64,000 bases of DNA, taken from positions 7,505,001 through 7,569,000 of the forward strand of contig CM034409.1 in NCBI GenBank assembly GCA_019925095.2. The letters run 5' to 3'. The DNA is from Dendrolimus kikuchii (taxonomy: Eukaryota > Arthropoda > Insecta > Lepidoptera > Lasiocampidae). The notes below the pieces were generated by a model that made no database searches, had not been told where the DNA came from, and was given only the letters and a program-made list of their open reading frames with translations. The translations under genes and the position numbers were made by a program. Positions 21,210 to 31,760 of this stretch are shown here, piece by piece (positions within the stretch are counted from its first letter, which is position 1; every line of letters begins with the position of its first letter).

Positions 21210-21497
21210 TTTATTGCATGAATTCAGCAGACAGACAGACGGCCCACTTGATGGAAAGCGATTACCATCGCCTATGAACATTTGCAACACCAAAGGTGCT
21301 ACAAATGCGCTGCTGCTCTCGTAAGGGAGACTGGAACCTGGTCACTTATGCCGAAACACAAATCAAGGTTGTTATGGCGATACTCTAGACCAGGGGTGGT
21401 AGCCATGCAGTTTGGCAAATACCCTACCACCTGGCTGTGTGTCTGGCTCCTGGCCGCAGGAAATTGTATTCTTTCTGCGTTCTTGCACGGATAAAAA
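21210..21497 (-). mobile_element. Family A SINE-like repeat
   Basis: TTTTTTTATTGCATGAATTC, AGACAGACAGACGGCCCACT, then GGCTGTGTGTCTGG. The TCGCCTCTTACGACAGGC core is deleted in this copy. Confidence 0.75.
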
Positions 21498-22039
21498 CAA
21501 TCTGTGTCCATGACATAATTTTAATTTTATATAATTTGTGAAATTATTTTGTTTTGTCTATGCTAATGTACTCTGTGTCTATGGTTTATAATACATTTAT
21601 TACCATTACAGGACGTCACGTACGTCTATAATAAATTTCATTATTTTACCAATTACAAACTTCATTTCCATTACGTTATTTGTGTGTAACACAATCTGGT
21701 AAATTAGATTTATTGGACGTAATTTAAATTAACCTTTAATACATAGGTATAATAATTTATTGTTTTGGAAGAAAATAATATAATCAATTTAATTGTAATT
21801 TAAATTAAATCAATTAAACGCTCGTCTGAGTTGTCATTTTATGTTGTAAATACCTCTATGCAGTTTTCCCACTGTCAAAGCTATCTGAATTTATGCGGTT
21901 AACAACTTCTTTTGAAGAAATATTTGCTTCTGAACACTTGAAAATCGTTTGAAATGTCGAAACTTTTGTATTTTACGATGTTATATGCTTTTGGACAGAT
22001 ACGATATAAAATACGCTCCTTTGAAAAATCTGTTTTAGG
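21498..22039. other. AT-rich flank of the Jockey element
   Basis: No coding frame. The true 5' end of the LINE could lie in the last part of this stretch, but I found no duplication that would fix it. Confidence 0.3.
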
Positions 22040-22132
22040 ACTCCGTCGATCTGTGTTTTTTCTGTGACAGTGCAGTGAAAAGTGCATCATCAGGTGGTTT
22101 TTCCACCAAATCGTTCGTCCCCCTCAGGGACA

Positions 22133-23956
22133 ATGGACGGCGTGGAGGCCTCTCCGTCGCTGTTAGAGGGTTTGCTGTCGTTTTTACGACAGCAATTCCC
22201 TCAAGCACTCGACCAATTTTTGAGGACTCCGGAGTCCCAATCAATGGCGTCCGTTGTTATCTCGGAACTTAATTCCGAGAAACCTGTGTCCCGCGAGTCA
22301 CACGTGCAAAGGGCCCCCGCGCAGGCCCCCCTCCCCGCGCCCGCATCTGCCGCGACCATCGCACCCCCCGCGACCCCCGCAGCCGCACATGCCGCAGACC
22401 ACCTGCGCTCTACCGCAGCGCCCGCGCCCCCCGCGTCCGTACCCGCCGTGTTACCGGTGCGCCCGCCGCCCGCACCCCCGCTCAACGACGCCCACCGTGT
22501 GGCACCAAAGTCGCGCGCCTCGTTTTCTCGCGGTCCCACACCGGGAAAACCGCGTTCGAGCTCCGCGAGTTCGACGACATCGCGTTCGCGTTCGCCCATC
22601 CATCGCGTAATCGATTCTCGTCGAGAAATCGACTTAACCACTGAAGGTTCGCAATACCTCAGGGTTGCCCCTCTTACACCAGCCGATGAAATTACCCCCA
22701 TGGATGTCGCGCCTCCCGCGAATATCCCCTTAGACCGCGAAGACGATGACGGTTTCATAACCGTCAATCGTAGTAAAAAACGTAAGACCCAGAGGGAGGT
22801 CCCCCCCAACCCCGCCCCCACTGCGGGCACAAAACCGACAATGGCACCTTCCAGCCGCCCTGGGCCACCTTCACAGCGCCCGCCGCCACCCCTGATCATC
22901 CGCGAGAAAGCTCATTGGCTTCAACTCGCTAAGGAACTGCCAGGTAAGGCAATCTCCATAAAAGAGGCCCGTGATACCCAACACGGCATCAAAGTTATGG
23001 TCACATCTTCAAGTGACCACCGCGCCCTAACTACTCTATTATGTGACCGTAAAATCGGTTACTACACTTACGCCCTGCCAGAAGAAAAACGCCTTCGGGC
23101 TGTAATTCGCGGACTTCCTCAGGAAATTGAAAGTTCCTACATTCTAGAGGACCTTAAGTCCCAAGCCCTACCAGTGCACGAAGTGCACCGTATGCACAGA
23201 GGCGACGCCACAAAGTCGCCTCTAAACCTAGTATTGGTTGTCCTCGACCTCTCCCCAGAGGGGAAAAAGATCTTCGAACTTGAGAAGGTCTGTGGCCTCT
23301 CTGGCCTTCGTGTGGAACGTCCACACGAAAAACATACACTACGGCAGTGTCATCGCTGCCAACTTTATGGGCACTCTGCCCTTCATTGTCAATCCCGTCC
23401 CAGGTGCGTCAAGTGCCTGGGCGACCACGGGACCTCGGAGTGCACTCGCACCCGGGACTCCCCGGAGCCACCCAGCTGCATCCTCTGCGGCCAAGCGGGT
23501 CACCCTGCTAACTACAGAGGCTGCCCTGCCGCCCCCCGACCCAAACGTAAGGTCGGAAAGGGCAATGCCCAAAAAGGCACTAGAAAAGTGCCGAACAAAC
23601 CCGCATTCGTGGCGGCCCCCCCTCCAGTGGTAAACCACTGGACGGGTCTTCCCACGACGGAAGCGTTTCCTCCGCTGAGGACGCGTGCCCCAGTTATGGC
23701 CGGCCTACCCTCGGCCACCCTCTCCCCCGCCCCCATTTCTAAGGCACCTTCTGGGCCATCGGCCCACCACTCTATAGCGGAGGACTTAGCTTTGGCGACT
23801 AAATTCGCCAAGAACTTGCCCTTCGACCTGGAAGAGGTCCAACTCTTGGCTCGGAAACTGAGACAAGTTTCAGAGTCAACTCAACCCTCCCTCCGGGATC
23901 AACTCGTGATCGAAATGGATCACGCGTACCTCCTCCAAATACTTAGATCGTTGTAA
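22133..23956 (+). CDS. Jockey-clade LINE ORF1, gag-like nucleic-acid-binding protein
   Basis: The first AUG in the frame is at 22133 (MDGVEASPSL); the frame is open upstream to about 22082 but has no AUG there. The product is 607 residues. Residues about 50-170 are Pro/Ala-rich and then Arg/Ser-rich and probably disordered. A domain at about 265-380 (HWLQLAKEL to VLDLSPEGKK) fits the region that precedes the knuckles in Jockey ORF1 proteins. Three zinc knuckles follow: CHRC-x4-H-x4-C (from residue 406), CVKC-x3-H-x4-C (425) and CILC-x4-H-x6-C (449). Such proteins bind the LINE RNA and form ribonucleoprotein particles. ORF2 lies 38 bp downstream in another frame, implying reinitiation or a similar mechanism. 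A Leu-rich segment (EEVQLLARKLRQ) is near the C terminus. Confidence 0.88.
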   Translation: MDGVEASPSLLEGLLSFLRQQFPQALDQFLRTPESQSMASVVISELNSEKPVSRESHVQRAPAQAPLPAPASAATIAPPATPAAAHAADHLRSTAAPAPPASVPAVLPVRPPPAPPLNDAHRVAPKSRASFSRGPTPGKPRSSSASSTTSRSRSPIHRVIDSRREIDLTTEGSQYLRVAPLTPADEITPMDVAPPANIPLDREDDDGFITVNRSKKRKTQREVPPNPAPTAGTKPTMAPSSRPGPPSQRPPPPLIIREKAHWLQLAKELPGKAISIKEARDTQHGIKVMVTSSSDHRALTTLLCDRKIGYYTYALPEEKRLRAVIRGLPQEIESSYILEDLKSQALPVHEVHRMHRGDATKSPLNLVLVVLDLSPEGKKIFELEKVCGLSGLRVERPHEKHTLRQCHRCQLYGHSALHCQSRPRCVKCLGDHGTSECTRTRDSPEPPSCILCGQAGHPANYRGCPAAPRPKRKVGKGNAQKGTRKVPNKPAFVAAPPPVVNHWTGLPTTEAFPPLRTRAPVMAGLPSATLSPAPISKAPSGPSAHHSIAEDLALATKFAKNLPFDLEEVQLLARKLRQVSESTQPSLRDQLVIEMDHAYLLQILRSL

Positions 23957-23994
23957 CTAAACAACCTAGTACAAATTCTTGTTACCGGTAACAA

Positions 23995-26769
23995 ATGGCG
24001 CATGTAGGTAGAAATAAACCACGCTCATTGACTCTGGCGACTTATAACGCCAACGGCCTTCGAAACCAGCGCGACTTGGTCCATGACTTCCTGGTTACCA
24101 ATCAAGTAGATATACTACTAGTACAGGAGACCTTCCTGAAACCGAGTAATAGAGATCCAAAGATCTCTAACTATCGGGTCACTAGACATGACAGGGTAGG
24201 CCGTGGTGGCGGCACCCTGATCTATTTCAGGAGATCCCTACACTGCATGCCTGTAGTCACCCCTCCACTAGAAGGTATGGAGGTATCCGCCTGCAGACTA
24301 GCAATGACTGGCCACCAACCTCTAGTCATAGTCTCAGCATACCTCGCATGCCAAAAAACCCTTATTAAAAAAGACCTAGAAGCCCTATTCAACCTAGGCC
24401 CGGCTGTTATAATAGCCGGAGATCTGAATTGCAAACACGAGCAGTGGAATTGCAATACCACTAACACCAATGGCAGAGCCCTAATAAATATATCAGACAA
24501 TCTTTTGTTTGATATACTAACGCCCATGACCCCCACAAGATATCCCCCCAACCGCGACTGGGGGACCCCAAACACTCTCGACCTAGCATTACTGAGGGGC
24601 GTAACTCTTCAGTTCCATTCGATCGAAACGATGGACGATATAGACTCGGACCATCGTCCGGTTATCCTTAGATTAGGACCACAGACAGACCAGACATCTG
24701 AAACTAGGACCTCTGTGGACTGGTTGAGACTTGGGGACCTCCTCAAGGCAACCAGCTCACAAGACCTGGACCGCATCCCAGATCACATCGGGTCCCGCCA
24801 AGACACGGAGAGGGCGATCGAAGCCCTCACCAGCCACCTTCAATCCGCAGTGCGGAACTCGTCCAGGCAGGTGCCAGTGGAGGATGACCGCCACTTATGC
24901 CTGCCGGACGAGGTGAGGGTACTGCTGAGGGAAAAGAGAGCCGCCTCCAGAGCTCATGACAGATATCCCACCGAGGATAACAGAATCCGACTCCGCGAAC
25001 TAGAGCGCGAGGTCAAACTACGTATCCGGGAAGTCAGGGAACAACGTTGGGACAGAACGTTGAGGGATATCGAACCAACTCACCAGGCGTACTGGAAGCT
25101 GGCTAGAGCTCTCAAATCAGACACCCTTACTGTCATACCCGCGCTAGAAAGAGCCGACAACACCGAGGCGTTCGATGACGAGGAGAAAGCCGAGTGCCTT
25201 GCTCAGAGTCTAGAGCTTCAATGCTCCCCCACTACGCAAAACGTCGACCAGTCACACCTGACGGAGGTGGACTCCGAGGTCGAACGTAGATCCTCCTTAC
25301 CAGCGGAAACCACACTCGACCCGGTCACAGTCGAAGAAGTGCAAGATCTGATCAAGTCTCTCAAACCGCGAAAGGCCCCAGGGACCGATGGCATCAACAA
25401 TCGCGTTTTAAAACTCCTACCCGCCCATCTAATTATAATCCTGGTGAGCATCTTTAATGCCGCCATAACAAACTGCTCCTTCCCCGCGATCTGGAAGGAG
25501 GCAGATGTCATTGGTATTCACAAGCCGGGAAAACCGGCTAATAAACCGTCCAGCTACCGTCCAATCAGCCTACTAAGCGCACTCAGCAAGCTTTACGAGA
25601 GAGTCATCCTCTCACGACTTAGAGATTTTGCCTTCAGCAAACATCTATTACCTGATGAGCAATTTGGCTTCCGTGCTAGACACTCATGTGTGCAACAGGT
25701 GCACCGCATCACGGAGCACATACTATCTCACTTTGCCCATCGCCCCCGCCCTATAGGAACAGCCGCACTGTTCCTAGACGTAGCAAAAGCCTTCGACAAG
25801 GTCTGGCACAACGGCTTGATTTACAAGTTGTACCAGTTCGGTGTGCCAGACAGACTCGTGCTCATCTTGCGAGACTTCCTCTTAGGCCGAAGCTTCCGTT
25901 TTCGAGTGGAGGGAACGCGCTCGTCCCCTCACCCACTCACAGCCGGTGTACCACAGGGCTCGGCCCTGTCCCCACTACTTTTCACGCTGTACACCAGCGA
26001 CATCCCAAAAACTCCAGATGTGGAGTTAGCCCTCTTCGCGGATGACACCGCACTCTATACATCAGATCGCAACCGACAAATGGCTTGCGTCCGGCTGCAG
26101 GCAGCTGTCACAGAGCTAGGCGAATGGTTTCGCAAATGGAGGATAGAGGTAAACCCGGAGAAAAGCGCAGCAATGTTCTTTTCCCCGGGCACGCTTCGCT
26201 CCCCCAAACGCGCTTGCCTTCGCCTAAAAACCATTTCGCTCTACGAACAACAAATTCCCTGGGAAAAGTACACCAAATACCTGGGTGTCACCCTAGATCG
26301 GAACTTGCGCTTCAACGAGCATATCACTATAATCCGAAATAGAGCGCGATTTGTGATGGGTCGTTTAGCACCCATGATAGACAAACGAAGCAAAATGTCC
26401 CTCAGACACAAGCTTACTTTGTATAAAACATGCATCCGCCCGATCATGACATACGCGAGTGTGGTATTCGGCCATGCCAAGCCTGCCCTTTTAGATAAAT
26501 TGCAAATCGTGCAAAACAAATTCATGCGCAGAGCCGTCGGTGCTCCCCTCTATATGCGTAACGTCGACCTCCACCGCGATCTGGAGCTTCCCTCCATCAA
26601 AAACTACATTACGTCGCTCTCGCGTAAGTATTTCGATCTCGCGCCGCACCATCGAAATCCACTCGTCGTGTCCGACGGCAGGCTGGCAGGCACGGACAGA
26701 CAGACACAGACGGCGGCGTCTCAGGCGCCGCCAATCAAGATCTCTCCACGTCCCTGCGAGGGACGCTAG
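23995..26769 (+). CDS. Jockey-clade LINE ORF2: endonuclease and reverse transcriptase
   Basis: The product is 924 residues from AUG 23995, a normal length for Jockey ORF2. The N-terminal domain is an AP-like endonuclease: YNANGL (17-22), QET with E45, GDLN with D143 and N145, and DSDH with D219 and H220. The reverse transcriptase follows: RKAPGTDGI, YRPISLLSALSKLYE, LFLDVAKAFD with catalytic D595, GVPQGSALSPLLF, and FADD with D683 and D684, then KYLGVTLD. All expected catalytic residues are present, with no stop or frameshift, so the protein could be active. It would nick chromosomal DNA and prime cDNA synthesis on the element RNA. After about residue 850 the tail is short, with no RNase H domain visible. 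Confidence 0.93.
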   Translation: MAHVGRNKPRSLTLATYNANGLRNQRDLVHDFLVTNQVDILLVQETFLKPSNRDPKISNYRVTRHDRVGRGGGTLIYFRRSLHCMPVVTPPLEGMEVSACRLAMTGHQPLVIVSAYLACQKTLIKKDLEALFNLGPAVIIAGDLNCKHEQWNCNTTNTNGRALINISDNLLFDILTPMTPTRYPPNRDWGTPNTLDLALLRGVTLQFHSIETMDDIDSDHRPVILRLGPQTDQTSETRTSVDWLRLGDLLKATSSQDLDRIPDHIGSRQDTERAIEALTSHLQSAVRNSSRQVPVEDDRHLCLPDEVRVLLREKRAASRAHDRYPTEDNRIRLRELEREVKLRIREVREQRWDRTLRDIEPTHQAYWKLARALKSDTLTVIPALERADNTEAFDDEEKAECLAQSLELQCSPTTQNVDQSHLTEVDSEVERRSSLPAETTLDPVTVEEVQDLIKSLKPRKAPGTDGINNRVLKLLPAHLIIILVSIFNAAITNCSFPAIWKEADVIGIHKPGKPANKPSSYRPISLLSALSKLYERVILSRLRDFAFSKHLLPDEQFGFRARHSCVQQVHRITEHILSHFAHRPRPIGTAALFLDVAKAFDKVWHNGLIYKLYQFGVPDRLVLILRDFLLGRSFRFRVEGTRSSPHPLTAGVPQGSALSPLLFTLYTSDIPKTPDVELALFADDTALYTSDRNRQMACVRLQAAVTELGEWFRKWRIEVNPEKSAAMFFSPGTLRSPKRACLRLKTISLYEQQIPWEKYTKYLGVTLDRNLRFNEHITIIRNRARFVMGRLAPMIDKRSKMSLRHKLTLYKTCIRPIMTYASVVFGHAKPALLDKLQIVQNKFMRRAVGAPLYMRNVDLHRDLELPSIKNYITSLSRKYFDLAPHHRNPLVVSDGRLAGTDRQTQTAASQAPPIKISPRPCEGR

Positions 26770-27128
26770 GAGACATAGCCCCCCCACAGGATAGACTAGG
26801 CGTGTTGCTGGGAAGTTTCTTTCGCCGTTTCTTCTCTCCCAGCCATAACACGTTGCGAAACGGCAGTAAGATAGCGTAGGCCGCCTCAAACCACCGATCC
26901 CGGCCCGCCGGAATCCTTCCCCTCGGGCTTTATATTACCCGTCGCCCGCTCTCAATTAGTGCTTTGTAAAAAACAGAAAGACTCAAAGAGAGCTACTTTC
27001 GCATTTAATACTAATATTATAAACATTAGTATTAATAATTCAAGGAAAGTAATTAATTATATTTAAAAAAATAGGAACGCATTAACTCTCGTACAGCTTT
27101 GAAAACTTATAAAATATCTGCGACAAAA

Positions 27129-27479
27129 TCATTATATTAATACGTGAAGCAAAAACTTTGTACACCTTTTTACGAAAATTGCGCGGACGGAGGAGTATGC
27201 AATTTCGCACACTTATACTTTATATAGAGAAGGAGTGCAGAATGCTAATATTTACTTAAAATTATGCATAAAAATACATTAAATCAATAAAAAACATTAC
27301 ACACACTACTATGTATTTGACACACATGCATATATACTCTTTTGTTTATTGTTAAAATCAAATTAACAGCGTAGCCTTGGCGAAATCTGTGATTATGGAA
27401 GTATAGTATTTGATAACAGAATCTTAATAATGTTCAAACTTACAATTTAAATTAATTATGGTCGAATTTCGACCACTGG
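27129..27479 (+). mobile_element. Helitron family G, copy 3
   Basis: Starts A|TCATTATATTAATACGTG and ends GACCACTGG|T, with CTGG in place of CTAG. The interior matches the 12400 copy throughout. Confidence 0.8.
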
Positions 27480-27573
27480 TCTATATAAATAGAACACTAC
27501 AATTATCAAGAGTGTTTTGTAAAAGACCAAGAAATTACTCTATTACTCATAATATTTGAACGTAATCTTCGTT

Positions 27574-27777
27574 TTATTCCCTATTCGCTCCCAGCAACTG
27601 TACTGGGTTTAGAGACGGCGCGAAATATATTTCACAAGATATTTCAACTTCTAATACCGTAGTATTATTCGTTTCACAGCGGAACCAAAGTCGGATGCAT
27701 TCAGCGAATTTTGCTACCAATTCACCGGGTATCGTATTTTCGGAAAATTCTACTGGTGTCGGAAATTCTTTTGGCAT
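27574..27777 (-). other. Unrecognised 67-codon open frame
   Basis: Begins with an AUG in a reasonable context (ACAACAAATGCC) and reads FSENTIPGELVAKFAEC, then IRLWFRCETNN and SCEIYFAPSLNPVQLLG. Composition is protein-like, unlike the surrounding repeats, but I recognise no family. It could be an exon, a retroelement fragment or chance. Confidence 0.2.
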
Positions 27778-28068
27778 TTGTTGTTCGAATTTTTATTGCT
27801 TGAGGATTATTTGTGCCATCCGAGAAGAGTGCACTAGTGACGATAGATAGTTCTAGTCTAGTTACTTTACTGTGTTACATTGATGGTTAGTTCAACTAAT
27901 TAAATTAAATTAAAAGGAATTTTATTAGCTAGTTTTTTTTTATTACTAAAGTAATTAACTAAGTAATGTCAAAAGTCATTCGTTTTAGAACTTCTTTTAC
28001 TTGTTTTTTGGAACGGAGTTCCCTATCGCACGTTACTCGGCGGACGAGAGCTAGAGAAAAAACCGATA

Positions 28069-28528
28069 TGTGTGCTGGGACACATAGTATAAGTGAAACT
28101 TCAACGGACAAGTGAAAAAACGAATGGCAACGGACAATGTACTTGACATTAACAATCTGCCCGTAAAACTTCAAGTGAAAATTTTGTTGCGATTCGTTTT
28201 GCCACTTGTCCGTTGCCATTCGTTTTTCCATTTGTCCGTTGAAGTTTCACTTCCACTATGTGTCCCAGCACACATTTCGACCTTTCGCAGGCTTACTACA
28301 AATTATGATTTGGTTAGGTTAGGTACATTTTAATGAATGCATTTTTTAACCTTTTACATATTTACATTTAAACATATTTTATTTTATGAAACAAAAAAAC
28401 TGAATACGATCCGAAACCAAAAAACGCATCCATAGTATACTTTAAAATTAAGCCGCCTCTCACCACGTCTAGTCTAAATTTATACCGCTCCTCCATGCGG
28501 CCGTAACGCTTTTTCGTGACAGAAAAAA
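28069..28528. mobile_element. Foldback element, copy 4 (body end truncated)
   Basis: Hairpin 28069-28274 (TGTGTGCTGGGACACATAG ... CCCAGCACACA), then the body, which stops at GTGACAGAAAAA without the terminal GAAGTTTCACTTC. Confidence 0.75.
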
Positions 28529-28814
28529 TGAATTTACGCGATGTTAATATTATATCAAAAATAGGAGCAGAGGCGAGGAATTGTTATCATCATTCAAGTG
28601 TTTAATTTTGACTTGATAATAAAAGCGCAGTTATCATCATTCTAGTATATGGTTCTGTTTTAATCCCATATAAAATACCGAAAATTTTAAATCCGGGAAT
28701 TTACTATCGACCATCGAAAATCGCGTTCATATCAGCCCAGTAGCTTTTGACTAGAGTATAACGGAACACTAGGGTGTGACATCATATATTTTGCAATTTT
28801 ACATCAAGAAATTA

Positions 28815-29364
28815 TCTATATATTAATACGTGAAGCAAGGACTCTGTACCCATTTCTACGAAGATTGCGCGGACGGAGGAGTACGAAATTTCGGACACTT
28901 ATAGTTTATATAATGAAGGAGTGCAGAATGCTAATATGTTTTTTAAATTATGCATAAAAAATAAATTAAACCAATAAAAAAAACCATTACACACACTGCA
29001 ATGTATTTGACACACGCATATATACTCTTTAGTTTATTGATCGTGTACTAGCAGAAGGTGATGTCAGGAGCCTTAAGAACAGACGAGCTTGCATGACAAG
29101 AGTTATGAATGTCAAAGAGGCAAGTGAGGTGTGTAAGAATAAGCCTAAATGGCACTCTGTTGTTCGTGCCTACCCCGCGAGGGAACTGGCGTGAAGTTAT
29201 GTATGTATGTATGTAGTTTATTGTTCAAGTCAAATTAACAGTGTAGCCTTGGCAAAATCTGTGGTTATAGAAGTATAGTCTTTGACAACAGAACCTTAAT
29301 AATGTTCAAACTTATAATTTAAATTAATTATTATGGTCAAATTTCGACCACGGGCGACCACTAG
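28815..29364 (+). mobile_element. Helitron family G, copy 4, interrupted
   Basis: Starts A|TCTATATATTAATACGTG and ends GCGACCACTAG|T. A LINE fragment with a 10-bp duplication interrupts it at 29040-29213; removing that and one duplication restores the order found in the other copies. Confidence 0.85.
29040..29213 (+). mobile_element. 5'-truncated RTE-like LINE with (ATGT)n tail
   Basis: The last codons of the family ORF2 (RVMNVKEASEVCKNKPKW) and the GTGAAGTTATGTATG terminus are flanked by TAGTTTATTG at 29030-29039 and 29214-29223. It inserted into a pre-existing Helitron. Confidence 0.85.
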
Positions 29365-29399
29365 TTGAATTAAAACAGCGGTTCAGTAATTAACTTATT

Positions 29400-29834
29400 T
29401 GTATTTGAATTTGACACGTGACGTCATGAAATTTTGGACCCCTCCGGCCCCTTCACACATATCGTGGGGTGTAATTTATGAATAGCTCCTTATCTGGTAT
29501 AACAGTAATTTTCTACCGTGAGATTTAAACTGAATTTCTTTTCAGATTACACTTGTCACATTTATATATCCTTTGAACGCTTTGTTAGATAAATCCAATT
29601 CCGATTGTAAAGCATTTGTCTTAATAATGGCTCTAGAAAACCAGATAACGAGCTTTATGTTAAAAATTATGGTTTCCTTTATGCACTTCACATTTTCAAT
29701 GTGAATCTTTACTGAGGACGTGAACCAATAGCATGTGTGTGTGAATTAAATTCATTTTTTAAACTAAAAAAATGTGTGTGTACCTATATACAGTTCATAT
29801 GCAGTAGAGTAAAGCAAAGTGAGACAAGGAATGG
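29400..29834. other. Stretch without recognised feature
   Basis: AT-rich. No coding or repeat signal was identified. Confidence 0.3.
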
Positions 29835-29930
29835 GTGGGTCTCTACGCCCCACCTGATGGAAAGCGGTTACTGTCGCCTATGGACGTGTGCAACACCAGA
29901 GATATCACCAACACGCTGCCGGCCACGAAG
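29835..29930 (-). mobile_element. Family A fragment
   Basis: CCCCACCTGATGGAAAGCGG, TTACTGTCGCCTATGGACG and CAACACCAGAG correspond to the 3' part of the repeat. Confidence 0.55.
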
Positions 29931-30079
29931 GAATTATAGAACACCCTTCTTAAAAAATCTACATTAATACATTACATATGTTATATCTTTATAATATATT
30001 TAAGCTTTAAAACGAAATTTGAAGCATTAACGAAAAGCTTCAAATAATTTCTAACTCTATCTGTCGGAGCATAGTGTTT

Positions 30080-30081
<2 letters not shown>

Positions 30082-30137
<56 letters not shown>

Positions 30138-30159
30138 TAATATATATATATATATATAT

Positions 30160-30203
<44 letters not shown>

Positions 30204-30234
30204 ATATCATTGTTGTTACAATAAATCGACATTA

Positions 30235-30310
<76 letters not shown>
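30082..30310. repeat. (TA)n microsatellite in two tracts
   Basis: Two long TA arrays (about 30082-30207 and 30236-30310) flank a short unique piece. Open frames across them are meaningless Tyr/Ile repeats. Confidence 0.95.
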
Positions 30311-30312
<2 letters not shown>

Positions 30313-31104
30313 ATACTAATATTATAAAGCTGAAGAGTTTGTTTGTTTATTTGTTTAAATGCCTTAATGCCAGGAACCGCTGGTCTGATTTGAAAAATAA
30401 TTTCAGTGTTGAATAGTATAGTATAGTATAGTACATTTATCGAGGACGGCTATAGGCTATATTATATTTTCAAAAAAATTAGGGATCCTTACTTAAAGTC
30501 CATAATGTAACCCAAGGTGTAAAAAAAATGACCCGAAAAAATCCTTACACAGTGTGCGCTGCGAAAACTATTGATTATAGAACAAAACAATGTACTACAA
30601 CTACCACTTTGCAGAATATATAATTGTTTACAAAAAATATAAAAAACGTAACTATTGTAGTTATCTCACAATAAGTGTTTTCTTTTATTTTTTTAAATAA
30701 TTAAAATGCCGTTGCTTCCAAAACTCTTTATTTTGTACCTTGGTATTAATCCTTACCAAAATAAATTACTTCATATTCAAGACGAATTCAATACCATTCT
30801 AGAACTTTTTGAATTATTCATTTCGGATGTTTCATTCAAAAGATATTGCGATATTTTAAATGTAAGTATTAGTATTGTAGCCAAATATACTAATATTGTT
30901 TGATTGAACGCGCTAATCTCAGGAACTACTGGTTTCATTTGAAAAATTCTTTCAGTGTTGGATAGCCCATTTATCGAGGAAGGCTATAGGCTATATATTA
31001 TCACGCTAAGACCAATAGGAGCGGAGCACCAATGAAGAATGTTTCAAAATCGGAGGGTTTTGAAAGCAAATTCCACGCGGACGACGTCGCGGGCACAGCT
31101 GGTA
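30310..31104 (+). mobile_element. Two tandem Lep1-like Helitron copies
   Basis: Copy one starts CTATACTAATATTATAAAGC and continues to about 30550. A second start, TATACTAATATTGTTTG, occurs at about 30886, followed by GAACGCGCTAATCTCAGGAA, AATTCTTTCAGTGTTGGATA and a GACGACGTCGCGGGC end near 31104. The segment between the copies (about 30560-30885) is not usual Helitron sequence and holds a small open frame. Confidence 0.7.
30706..30903 (+). other. Exon-like open frame between Helitron copies
   Basis: AUG then PLLPKLFILYLGINPYQNK, then DEFNTILELFELFISDVSF and a GTAAGT splice-donor-like site at about 30859. It looks protein-like but matches no family I know. It could be host sequence captured by a Helitron, or chance. 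Confidence 0.25.
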
Positions 31105-31604
31105 TATAATAATAATCAAGCCTACAAACATACTCTAACTCCATATGCATGAAACCGTTTATCTTTACATAATATAAAAAAGTCGTTTTCTGCGTCTCTC
31201 TTTTGATCTCTCTGTATATCCGCTTAAACCACGCAACGAGTTTTAGTCAGTTCAGTTCAGTTAGACAAAATTATTCACAAAATATTTATATTTATAAAAA
31301 CCTAATTGAGTTTTATGTACGTAAAAAAAACAATATTTTATAACAAAGTCGCTGAAGCGCGCCTGATAAAAATGTAATGCAATTTAACCTACATGTGAAA
31401 GTTTGCTGCCTAAATAAATAAGGGTTACGCCCTAGGGTTTGACTTTCAAACGTTTTTAGTAGGTTCTAATAATACTGACTTATCCGATATTGGATACAGT
31501 GACTGCTATGTAACTATTACTGCCATCTATCAGATATGCCAAACACGATATGTTGCATATGTGTTATTTTCTACTTTACGGGTTAGTATGTATGTATATA
31601 GATA
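31105..31604. other. Stretch without recognised feature
   Basis: AT-rich; ends in a short (ATAG)n run that belongs to the following LINE tail. Confidence 0.3.
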
Positions 31605-31760
31605 GATAGATAAAACTTGAATGTACACAATTACAGTGAACTTACTAACTAGTATTATTTTAATTGTGTACAAAGAGCGGTCTTATTGCTAAAAAGCGAT
31701 CTCTTCCAGACAACCCTTGGCAAGAATATCGCTGATTAGGAGTGACGATGATGATATACA
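31605..31760 (-). mobile_element. LINE 3' end fragment, family D
   Basis: (GATA)n run, then GTACACAATTACAG and the hairpin block TTATTGCTAAAAAGCGATCT followed by CTTCCAGACAAC. The same block occurs at 33895, 46720, 47635 and, reversed, at 48885. Confidence 0.6.

Larger units (their letters stand above)
22040..26975 (+). mobile_element. Near full-length Jockey-clade LINE
   Basis: A GC-rich block stands out from AT-rich flanks. It has a short 5' untranslated region, ORF1, a 38-bp spacer, ORF2, a 3' untranslated region (26770-26960) and a short A run near 26968. Both frames are uninterrupted, which suggests a young insertion. The 5' boundary is approximate and no target duplication was found. 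The sequence after the A run (CTACTTTCGCATTTAATACT) resembles a Helitron start, so the LINE may have landed in one. Confidence 0.85.

Noticed and set aside
22082..22132. Upstream extension of LINE ORF1
   Set aside because: The frame is open but the first codon is GTG; the first AUG is at 22133.
22201..22899. 232-codon minus-strand frame and other antisense frames in the LINE
   Set aside because: GC-rich shadows of ORF1 and ORF2; no domain in the antisense reading.
30074..30319. 81-codon Tyr/Ile frame
   Set aside because: It lies entirely in (TA)n microsatellite DNA.
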